Shown here in pieces: positions 8,569 to 15,051 of a DNA stretch of 38,476 bases. Source of the stretch: Polyangiaceae bacterium (GTDB lineage Bacteria > Myxococcota_A > Polyangia > Polyangiales > Polyangiaceae); contig JALHPN010000070.1 in the NCBI GenBank assembly GCA_022842465.1, forward strand, positions 1 through 38,476, given 5' to 3'. The notes under the pieces were generated by a model. It did no database searches. It saw only the letters and a list, made by a program, of their open reading frames with translations, and had not been told where the DNA came from. The first letter of the stretch is position 1; each line of letters starts with the position of its first letter. A program made the position numbers and the translations under genes.

Positions 8569-9333
8569 TCAAACGCGCTCGCGCGTGACGAAGCGGTAGA
8601 CGCTCGCCGGCTTCGACGCCGTCGGCCGCTTGCCCCGCGCGGCCTCGATGACGCCCTCCTCGACCATCCGCAGGAACTTCTTCCGGAAGTTCCCGGGGTC
8701 GAGGGCCTCGCCGCGGAGCGCCTCGTGCACGCCGCGGAGCTCCTGGATCGTGAACGTGTCGGGCACGAGCGCGAAGGCGAGGGCCGTGCGGTCGAGGTCT
8801 CCGCGCATGCGCTCGAGCGCGGCCTCGAAGATGTCGCCGTGATCGAACGCGAGCTCGGCGCCCTCCGGCGGGAGCTCCTCGGCCGCGAACCAGCGCACGT
8901 GCGAGACGTCGCCGCCCGCGCGGACGAGGGGCACGAGGTCGGGGCGCACGAGGGCGACGTACGCGACGCTGATGACGCGCATGCGCGGATCGCGGAGGGG
9001 CGCCCCGAACGCGCCGACCTGGGTGAGGAGGATGCGTCCGGCGTTCTCGTGCGAGAGGCCGGTCTCCTCCTCGAGCTCGCGCCGGGCGGCGGCCTCGAGG
9101 TCCTCCCCCTGGTCCTCGCGGTTCGGCCCGACGCGCACGAACCCGCCGGGGAGCGCCCAGCGGCCCTTGAAGGGGTGCTCGTTCCTCTGCACGAGCAAGA
9201 CGCGGAGCAGCTTGTCGACGACGGTGAGGATCACGAGGTCGACGGTGACGGACGGACGCGGGAAGTCCCCCGGGCGATAGTCCCGGAGGAACCTCGCCTC
9301 TCCCTCGTCGCGGGGGCTCTTCGGCGCGCGCAT
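8569..9333 (-). CDS. NrtR-like Nudix + winged-helix transcription regulator
   Basis: 254 residues (ATG at 9333; a TTG one codon upstream is possible). Residues about 28-160 are a Nudix domain. In numbering from the TTG, the box has E78, RELEEETGL at 86-94 and WALPGGFVRVG at 60-70; the leading Gly of the canonical box (G-x5-E) is Asn72. The C-terminus (about 185-250, FTIQELRGVHEAL ... GNFRKKFLRMVEEGVIEAA) is the winged-helix domain of the NrtR family. Known NrtR proteins bind ADP-ribose and repress NAD biosynthesis or salvage genes. Because RExxEE is intact here, hydrolase activity cannot be excluded. It starts 47 nt after the vWA gene's stop and is the last member of the operon, beside a nicotinamidase-like gene, which supports an NAD-linked role. 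Confidence 0.88.
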   Translation of the reverse strand: MRAPKSPRDEGEARFLRDYRPGDFPRPSVTVDLVILTVVDKLLRVLLVQRNEHPFKGRWALPGGFVRVGPNREDQGEDLEAAARRELEEETGLSHENAGRILLTQVGAFGAPLRDPRMRVISVAYVALVRPDLVPLVRAGGDVSHVRWFAAEELPPEGAELAFDHGDIFEAALERMRGDLDRTALAFALVPDTFTIQELRGVHEALRGEALDPGNFRKKFLRMVEEGVIEAARGKRPTASKPASVYRFVTRERV

Positions 9334-9380
9334 CAACGGGGCGACGTTAGAACGCCTCGTGTTCGCGCGCTACGGCCTCG

Positions 9381-10115
9381 TCACGGGCCGAAGAAGCCGC
9401 CGCGTACGCCGGGGACGACGAGGCCCTGGCTGGCGCGGATCGCCGACTGGCTCACCATCTGGAAGACCTTCCGGATCGCGGCGGGGGTCGCGCTCGCCTG
9501 GACCGCGACGTTCCCGTCGGGGACGCCCATCGCCTTCGCGACGGCGCGGAAGTCGACGTCGGACCCGACCCCGACGAAGGCGAGCGTGAACGCCTCGCTC
9601 GCGAGGACGCGGCGCGAGAGATCGGCGCAGGCCGAGGCGCGTCGCTTGCTCCCGCAGTCCTCGCCGTCGGTGACGACGACCACCAGGCTCCGGCACGGCG
9701 TCCCGCTCTCGCGGAGCTTCTCGGCGTAGGCGACGTTGGCGAGGAGCGCGTCGCACCACGTGTCGTAGAGGCAGGTGCTGCCGTAGCCCGAGTAGGACCT
9801 GCGATCGAGGCGCGTCGCGTCGGCGAGCGAGACGTAGGCGTGGACGACGTTCGCCTTGTCGTTGAACGTCCAGAGCGCGAGGAGGATGCTGTCTCGCTCC
9901 CGCGCGTCGCCGAGCGCGTCGAGGAGGAGGTTCTGGCCCTCGCGGACGGCGTCCTCGAGCCCGCGCGAGGCGATGCTGGACGAGGCGTCGACGAGGAGCG
10001 TGACGAGCATCACGTCCTCGGTCGTGATCACTTCGGCGTCCTTGCCCGCGGCGCCGGCGATCACGACGGCGCCGAGGTCACCCGTCAGGAGAGAGGAGAG
10101 GTTCTCGTGGGTCAT
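9381..10115 (-). CDS. vWA-domain protein (TerY-like)
   Basis: 244 residues. The body (about residues 35-215) is a von Willebrand A domain with an intact metal-ion-dependent adhesion site: DASSS (Asp43, Ser45, Ser47), Thr114 in GSTCLYD, and Asp150 in VTDGED. There is no signal peptide, so it should be cytoplasmic. In TerY-P modules a vWA protein works with a PP2C phosphatase and a Zn-ribbon kinase; both are encoded immediately upstream here. The start is well supported by AGGAGG 6 nt before the ATG, and it begins 10 nt after the hydrolase stop. The vWA domain probably acts as a scaffold or phospho-target, binding its partner through the metal site. The TerY assignment rests mainly on context. 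Confidence 0.88.
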   Translation of the reverse strand: MTHENLSSLLTGDLGAVVIAGAAGKDAEVITTEDVMLVTLLVDASSSIASRGLEDAVREGQNLLLDALGDARERDSILLALWTFNDKANVVHAYVSLADATRLDRRSYSGYGSTCLYDTWCDALLANVAYAEKLRESGTPCRSLVVVVTDGEDCGSKRRASACADLSRRVLASEAFTLAFVGVGSDVDFRAVAKAMGVPDGNVAVQASATPAAIRKVFQMVSQSAIRASQGLVVPGVRGGFFGP

Positions 10116-10125
10116 CGGGTCCTCC

Positions 10126-11088
10126 TCACACCGGGTCCGTGGTCTTGACGAGCTTCATGCCCGCGGCGGCGAGCTCGCGGAACGCCTCCTCCGCGATGCG
10201 GGGGAAGTCGAGCGCGGGCGGGAGGGGATCGACGGGCGGCGGCGGGACGGGGCTCGTCGCGTCCTCCAGGATCCAGACCTTCTCGAGGAGCTTCGGATCG
10301 ACCGACGCGATGTGCTCCTGCATGTCGCGGAGGGTCGAGAGCACGCAGTGGCTCTTCGCCTGGCCGAAGACGTAGACGCGGTCGAACTCCATCAGCATGT
10401 CGAGGAAGGCGGCGTTGAAGCGGCCGACGCTCTTGCCGCCGAGCTCCGTGACCTCCGGGGCGAGCACGGAGTAGTTCTCCGTCATCGCGTGCGTCCCCTT
10501 CGTCTCGAAGTGGGTCTGCGAGGAGCGGAGGACGGCGTGGAAGATCGAAGCCTCCATCAGCGCGGGCACGAGGGCGTGCGACACGCCTCCGAGGAGCGTG
10601 TGGTACGGCCAGATCGTGAGGACGTACCGCCCGCTCGCCTCGAGCTTCTTCACGTACTCGAGGCATTCGGCGGGGTGGGCGACGGGCTTCCACTTCCCGA
10701 TGCGCACGTCCTCGTAGGAGATCGGCGTGAAGGGGGCCGGGTGCTTGCCGGCGTCGTCGATCCACCAGGCGGGGTGGAAGATCTGGAAGACGCGGTGGGT
10801 GTCGAGCGAGAAGTGGAGCTGGGTTATCTTGTCGACGTTCCGGTAGAGCCACTCGATCGTGCGCGTCGTGTCCTCGACCGCGCCCGGGACGAAGAGGCTC
10901 GCCTCGGGCGAGCAGAACCCGATCTGCGCGTCGATGCCGAAGGCGGCGATGCGCAGCTTGTCCTTCGAGGACGGTTGGACGGCGTGCCGCGCGCGGTAGT
11001 CGAGCGCGGCCTCGGCGACGAGACCTGCGCGTTCGACGCGCACGTCGCGGACGGACTTCGGATCGTAGAACGTGGGAAAGGGCATCAT
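10126..11088 (-). CDS. Nicotinamidase/isochorismatase-like cysteine hydrolase
   Basis: 320 residues, longer than the usual 180-220. The catalytic triad of nicotinamidases is readable: Asp53 in FGIDAQIGFC, Lys197 in FETKGTHAMTENYS, and Cys248 in GQAKSHCVLST. Metal-site or fold landmarks are SLDTHR (Asp96, His98) and WPYHTLLGG (His163). Nicotinamidases hydrolyse nicotinamide to nicotinate, feeding NAD salvage. The N-terminal 45 residues and an insert around 108-140 are extra, so another amide substrate is possible. The ATG overlaps the kinase stop as ATGA, so translation is probably coupled. Neighbouring NrtR-like regulator supports a nicotinamide/NAD function. Cytoplasmic. Confidence 0.85.
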   Translation of the reverse strand: MMPFPTFYDPKSVRDVRVERAGLVAEAALDYRARHAVQPSSKDKLRIAAFGIDAQIGFCSPEASLFVPGAVEDTTRTIEWLYRNVDKITQLHFSLDTHRVFQIFHPAWWIDDAGKHPAPFTPISYEDVRIGKWKPVAHPAECLEYVKKLEASGRYVLTIWPYHTLLGGVSHALVPALMEASIFHAVLRSSQTHFETKGTHAMTENYSVLAPEVTELGGKSVGRFNAAFLDMLMEFDRVYVFGQAKSHCVLSTLRDMQEHIASVDPKLLEKVWILEDATSPVPPPPVDPLPPALDFPRIAEEAFRELAAAGMKLVKTTDPV

Positions 11089-12941
11089 GACGAACCTCCG
11101 GCCTCGGTGAATCCGAGGAGCACGATCTCGTCGTGCGTACGAACGTAGACGGAACCGCCGCGACCGACGAGGAGCGCGGCATCGGGTGAAGCGAAGTCAC
11201 GGGCCGCCTCGAACACGCGGCGCGTCTCGAAGACGCGGGCGCGAGGGTCGGGGCGGAGGAGGGCGAGACCCTCGGGAGTCGCGACGAGGACCGCGCCGCC
11301 GAGGAGGCACGCCCCCTCGAGGTCGTCGCCCCCGGCGAAGAGAGGGGAAGCGTCCTCGGCGCCGCTCGCGCTCGCGAGCCGGTGGCCGCGGCCGTCGAAG
11401 AGGTGGGCGACGTGGTGGACGCGTCCGGCGTCCTCGGTGACGGCGCGGAAGAGGACGTGGTGATCGTCGAACGTCGCGTGCGCGCGGACGAGCCGCCCCG
11501 TGAGCGGCGGCATCTCGAGCTGACGGAGGGGGCCCCGGCGGACGTCGAAGACGAAGGCGACCGTGAGCGCCGAGACGCGGTAGAAGGCGAAGCCGACGCG
11601 CGCGCCGACGCGGAGCCACGAGCGACCTGCGAGGAGCTGGCCGAGGCGCGTCCCGTCCCAGGCGCGGACGAGGTGGTCGCCCTCGAGGTGGAGGAGGCCG
11701 GCGGGGCAGGCGTCCGCCTCCGGCTCGCCGTAGACCTGGGCACGCGTGATCGGGACGCGCTCCTGGAGCGCACCGAGCTCGAACCGCTCGGCGTGGGTCT
11801 CGCCGAGCACCCAGGTCGCGCGGCCGACGAGGCGGACGCGGCTCCCGTGCCCCAGCTCGACGGGCACGCGCGCGCCGTCCTCGCGCACGGGCTCGAGCCC
11901 GGCGCCGCGCGTGTGGAGGGTGAGGAGCTCGCCTCGGAGGGTCGCCGCGTCGATCACGCGCCCGCCCGGGAGCGCGCGGAGGATCGACGTCACGCGGACG
12001 TCGCCGCGCACGTGGGTCACCGGTCGGACGAGGGCGGACGCCGTGCAGGCGGGGCACGTCCTCCGCGCGTGGTCGACGCCGCACGTGCAGCGGGTGAAGG
12101 GCGTCGCGAGGAGATCGTCCGGCACGAGGGCGACCGCGTCGCGGTGGTCCGCCTCGAAGACGCGCTGGAAGAAGTCGAGCATCGCATCGGAGAAGATCGC
12201 GACGGGGTAGGCCGCCTTCGGGAGCTTCACCCCCGGCGAGAGGACGCTCACGCGCGCTTCGGCGCGGCGGAGCAGCGTCGTGAAGGTCGGGTGGGTCCCG
12301 CCGAACGGGTGCACGCACGCGAGCGCGCCGAAGAGGAGGACCGCGAGCGCGTAGGCGTCCGTCGCGCGGGAGAGCAGAGGGGTCTTCGCGAGATCGACGC
12401 CGTAGAGGCGCGGATCGAGGAAGCGCTCGTGCGCGACGACGCAAGGGTGGCCGGGGAGCTGCATCGAGTCGGCGTCGACGAGCAGGGCCTGCCATGGGGC
12501 AGAGCGCTCGGGCGGGAGGACGAGGACGTTGCCGTCGTTCAGATCGCCGACGACGACGCCCCGCGCGTGGAGCTGCCGCGTCGTGCGGACGAGGCCGCCG
12601 AGGACGGCGAGGACGTCCGTGGCGGACGCGCGCGCGTCACGGAAGGGGCGCCGCGCGAGCTCGCCGAGACCGACCGCGCCCTCCACGAGCCGCATCGCGT
12701 AGCCGACGATCTCGCGCGTGTCGGGATCGAGGCAGAGCGCGAGCGGCGCGACGACGGCGCCCGGGAGCCGGGTCGGGAACGCCTCGAGCTTTCTTCGGCG
12801 TGCGTCGGTCGGCGTCGTGAAGATCTTGAGGGCGAGATCGCCGGCGCGGATCACGCGGCCCTCGCCACCTTCGCCGACGAGCGCGCGCGGATCGAGGCGG
12901 ACGAGACGCTCGCCGACGAGGACGTGATCGCGAGAGCTCAC
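11085..12941 (-). CDS. Atypical protein kinase with Zn-ribbon and beta-propeller-like C-terminus (YegI/TerY-P type)
   Basis: 618 residues. The GTG at 12941 overlaps the PP2C stop (GTGA), fixing the start. The kinase domain spans about 10-275: glycine loop GEGGEGRV (23-30), Lys39 in ALKIF, catalytic VGDLNDGNVLV (Asp133, Asn138), and DADS (156-159) in place of DFG. The HRD motif is reduced to VGD and DFG to DAD, as in the divergent kinases of TerY-P modules. A treble-Cys Zn ribbon follows: C285-x-C287 and C296-x2-C299. Residues about 310-618 repeat short strand motifs (VAHLFDGRGHRLAS, GGAVLVATPEGLALL, VGRGGSVYVRT) and look like a beta-propeller, probably a sensor or docking surface. Translation of the next gene is coupled by ATGA. 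Phosphorylation of the vWA protein or hydrolase is inference. Confidence 0.88.
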   Translation of the reverse strand: MSSRDHVLVGERLVRLDPRALVGEGGEGRVIRAGDLALKIFTTPTDARRRKLEAFPTRLPGAVVAPLALCLDPDTREIVGYAMRLVEGAVGLGELARRPFRDARASATDVLAVLGGLVRTTRQLHARGVVVGDLNDGNVLVLPPERSAPWQALLVDADSMQLPGHPCVVAHERFLDPRLYGVDLAKTPLLSRATDAYALAVLLFGALACVHPFGGTHPTFTTLLRRAEARVSVLSPGVKLPKAAYPVAIFSDAMLDFFQRVFEADHRDAVALVPDDLLATPFTRCTCGVDHARRTCPACTASALVRPVTHVRGDVRVTSILRALPGGRVIDAATLRGELLTLHTRGAGLEPVREDGARVPVELGHGSRVRLVGRATWVLGETHAERFELGALQERVPITRAQVYGEPEADACPAGLLHLEGDHLVRAWDGTRLGQLLAGRSWLRVGARVGFAFYRVSALTVAFVFDVRRGPLRQLEMPPLTGRLVRAHATFDDHHVLFRAVTEDAGRVHHVAHLFDGRGHRLASASGAEDASPLFAGGDDLEGACLLGGAVLVATPEGLALLRPDPRARVFETRRVFEAARDFASPDAALLVGRGGSVYVRTHDEIVLLGFTEAGGSS

Positions 12942-13732
12942 GTCGTCCTCGCTTCGCGGCGGAGGACGGCGAGGGTCGCGTCGTCGCGGAAATGGCCTTC
13001 GGCGGCGAGGACGCGGAGGCGCTTTTCGAGGAGGGACGGGTTCTTCGTCCAGCGCGGATCGGACGCGAGCGCGACGAGGGAGGGGGAGTCGAGCTCGGCG
13101 AGGCCGTCGGTCGCGACGGCGAGGAGATCGATCTCGGCCGCGGGGCGCGCGAGGTGGACGCGCGCGGCGGGGGGCGGCGCCCCGGGCAAGAGCGCGTACG
13201 CCGCGTAGGGGGGCGCGTTCTCGGGCCCCGGATCGAGGACGGTGAGGTCGCCGGCGCCGTCCGCTCCTCGCGCGAAGACGAGGCCGTCGCCGATCCCGAG
13301 GACGATCGCGTGCGCCTCGGTGACGACGGCGGCGAGGAACCCGAAGAGGAGGAAGCGCTCCACCGCGGCGCTCGGGGTGAGCAGCGTCGTGCCGGGCGTG
13401 GACGGCGCGAGGCACGCGAGGATCCCCGCGAGCTCGCGCCGGAGCGCCTCGTCGAGGGCCGAGGCGAGGGCGCGCGCGGCCGCGGTCGGCTCGGGGTGCG
13501 CTTCGCTCGCGCCGAGGGCGTGCGCGGCGACGAGCCGGAGCACGATCGGCGCGAAGAGGCGCGCGCCGACCTCGCTCTCTCTCCCCGAGGAGCACCCGTC
13601 GGTGACCACGACGGCGGCGAGGTCGCGCCGGGCGAGCGTCGCGTGTCCGTCCTGGCCTCCGCGGGCGAGCCGGAGGTGCTCGCGGCCGACCACGGAGCCC
13701 GAGGTCGCGAGGAGGAGCGGCGAGAGAGTCAT
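12938..13732 (-). CDS. PP2C-family protein phosphatase
   Basis: 264 residues, cytoplasmic. Metal-binding PP2C motifs are in order: GQDG (26-29), VVTDGCSSGRESEVG (Asp45), GIGDG (146-150), AVATDG (206-210) and RDDATL (249-254). The domain is short and lacks a regulatory extension, like the PP2C_2 (YegK-type) phosphatases that pair with vWA and Zn-ribbon kinases. It is the first gene of the operon; the ATG at 13732 has no ribosome site and lies at the expected transcription start of the promoter at 13734-13769, so the mRNA may be leaderless. It should reverse the phosphorylation made by the next gene's kinase, with which it overlaps by 4 nt. Confidence 0.9.
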   Translation of the reverse strand: MTLSPLLLATSGSVVGREHLRLARGGQDGHATLARRDLAAVVVTDGCSSGRESEVGARLFAPIVLRLVAAHALGASEAHPEPTAAARALASALDEALRRELAGILACLAPSTPGTTLLTPSAAVERFLLFGFLAAVVTEAHAIVLGIGDGLVFARGADGAGDLTVLDPGPENAPPYAAYALLPGAPPPAARVHLARPAAEIDLLAVATDGLAELDSPSLVALASDPRWTKNPSLLEKRLRVLAAEGHFRDDATLAVLRREARTT

Positions 13733-13733
13733 C

Positions 13734-13769
13734 TAGACTCTATATGAGTCCAGAGTACTCTTTCGTCAA
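13734..13769 (-). promoter_or_regulatory. Probable promoter with two palindromes, in front of the phosphatase/kinase/nicotinamidase operon
   Basis: On the minus strand TTGACG (13769-13764) is a near-consensus -35. TATAGA (13744-13739) at 19 nt, or CATATA at 17 nt, could be the -10. A 19-bp dyad, TGGACTC-ATATA-GAGTCTA (13752-13734), covers the -10, and a perfect 10-bp palindrome, AGAGTACTCT (13761-13752), fills the spacer. The segment is far more AT-rich than its surroundings. A repressor binding the dyad would block RNA polymerase; the NrtR-like protein encoded in the same operon is the obvious candidate, but that is inference. Confidence 0.55.
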
Positions 13770-13821
13770 GGGACGCAGCCACGCCGGGCGCCTTCGCAGC
13801 CGCCCGGTCACCCCTCGCGCG

Positions 13822-14097
13822 TCACTCGTCGAGCGGTCCGCCGGGGAGGGTCGCGCCGCCGGTGTTCCGGAAGACGAGGCCGCTCGGCGTCGTGCCGAAC
13901 CACGGCGAGGCGAGGCCGCACTGCGTGCAGACGAGGCGGTAGGACTTCGCCGCGCCGTCGACGGCGAGCGCGACGCTCATCCCGTCACGCGGACAGGGAA
14001 CGACGTCTCCCGCTCGCCACTTCGCCCACAGGGCGACGACTTCGGGGGACGACAGGTTCGGGGGCTCCGGCGGCGTTCCGCCGCCCTTCGCGCTCAT
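13822..14097 (-). CDS. Small zinc-ribbon-like protein
   Basis: 91 residues. Conserved-looking ligand pattern is CPRDG (Cys35, Asp38) and CTQCG (Cys57, Cys60): a ribbon in which the second ligand of the first knuckle is Asp rather than Cys. The spacing of 21 residues between knuckles is normal. The first 20 residues are Gly/Pro-rich and disordered. It is on the same strand as the phosphatase operon but 89 nt upstream of it and behind that operon's own promoter, so it is probably a separate unit. It is divergent from the SDR gene, with 78 nt between start codons. Function unknown. Confidence 0.7.
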   Translation of the reverse strand: MSAKGGGTPPEPPNLSSPEVVALWAKWRAGDVVPCPRDGMSVALAVDGAAKSYRLVCTQCGLASPWFGTTPSGLVFRNTGGATLPGGPLDE

Positions 14098-14175
14098 GCA
14101 TCGACTGTTTTACACGCGTTCGGGCGAAAGGACACCAAAGACGAGCGGGGCGCCTTTCGGGTATACGGGGAGGCG

Positions 14176-14949
14176 ATGACGGCGCCGGCGCCTGGCAGCT
14201 CCCATTCGCTCCCCGTGAAGGGGCCCCGGCGGGTCCTCGTCGTGGGGGCCACCGGGCGCCTCGGCGTGGCGATCGCCGAGGCGCTCGCCGATCGCGGGGA
14301 CGAGGTGCTCCTCACGGCGCGGGACCCGAACAAGCTCGGGATCCTGGCCCAGAGCCTCGAGCAGCGCGGGCGACGCGTGAAGGTCCCCGTCGTGACGGCG
14401 GACCTCACCCACCGTGACGCGGTGACCACGATCGTCGAGGGCCTCCGCGCCGCATCCCCGCCGTCCGAAGGGCGCGGCAGCATCGACGACATCGTCCTCG
14501 CGTGTGGGCCCTTCCCCCGGACCCCGTTCGAGGACCTCCGGCGCGAGGATCTCGAGCGGACGATGACCGTCCACGCCATCGCGCCGCTCCTGCTCGTCCA
14601 TGCCCTCGCGGGCGACCTCGCGAAGGGGAGGGGCGCGGTCGTCGGCCTCGGCGACGCGGGGACGACGCGCCCCTACGAGCACCACGTCGCGTACCTCACC
14701 GCGAAGGGCGCCGTGAAGACGGGCCTCCGCGCCCTCGCGGTCGAGCTCGCGCCCGACGTGCGCGTGAACGTCGTCGAGCTCGGCATCGTCGCCGACCCCG
14801 AGGCCGACGCCGATCCGCTCCGCCAGCACCGCCTCGCGACGCGCTCGAAGCTCGGGCGCTTCGGTACGTCCGAGGACGTCGTGCACGTCGTCCTCGCGCT
14901 CCTCGACGCGACGTGGGCGACCGGCGAGACCTGGGGCATCGGCGGCTGA
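14176..14949 (+). CDS. Short-chain dehydrogenase/reductase-like protein
   Basis: 257 residues. I place the start at the ATG at 14176, preceded by GGGGAGG. The N-terminal Rossmann motif is VLVVGATGRLG (about 20-30), followed by TARDP, a nucleotide-binding segment, and YLTAK (YxxxK) for catalysis. The Ser that normally lies about 13 residues before the catalytic Tyr is missing: the stretch reads GLGDAGTTRPYEHHVAY. The C-terminal motif RFGTSEDVVHVVLALLD ... TGETWGIGG is the usual SDR end. Arrangement resembles pteridine-reductase-like SDRs. Substrate unknown; catalysis may be weak or altered. A hairpin lies 45 nt after the stop. Confidence 0.88.
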   Translation: MTAPAPGSSHSLPVKGPRRVLVVGATGRLGVAIAEALADRGDEVLLTARDPNKLGILAQSLEQRGRRVKVPVVTADLTHRDAVTTIVEGLRAASPPSEGRGSIDDIVLACGPFPRTPFEDLRREDLERTMTVHAIAPLLLVHALAGDLAKGRGAVVGLGDAGTTRPYEHHVAYLTAKGAVKTGLRALAVELAPDVRVNVVELGIVADPEADADPLRQHRLATRSKLGRFGTSEDVVHVVLALLDATWATGETWGIGG

Positions 14950-14994
14950 GCGGTCAGGCGCTCGTCGCCGCGATCGGCGTCATTCGCGAAGCCT

Positions 14995-15022
14995 AGCCGA
15001 CGCGCGCACTTCGCGGTCGGCT
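14995..15022 (+). other. Inverted repeat between the SDR and GT-C genes
   Basis: AGCCGAC (14995-15001) and GTCGGCT (15016-15022) pair perfectly around a 14-nt GC-rich loop that can pair further. No T tract follows, so it is at best a weak or Rho-assisted terminator, or a regulatory stem before the next gene. Confidence 0.35.
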
Positions 15023-15051
15023 CCGGAGACGTTCTGTGGCATGAGCGCGCG

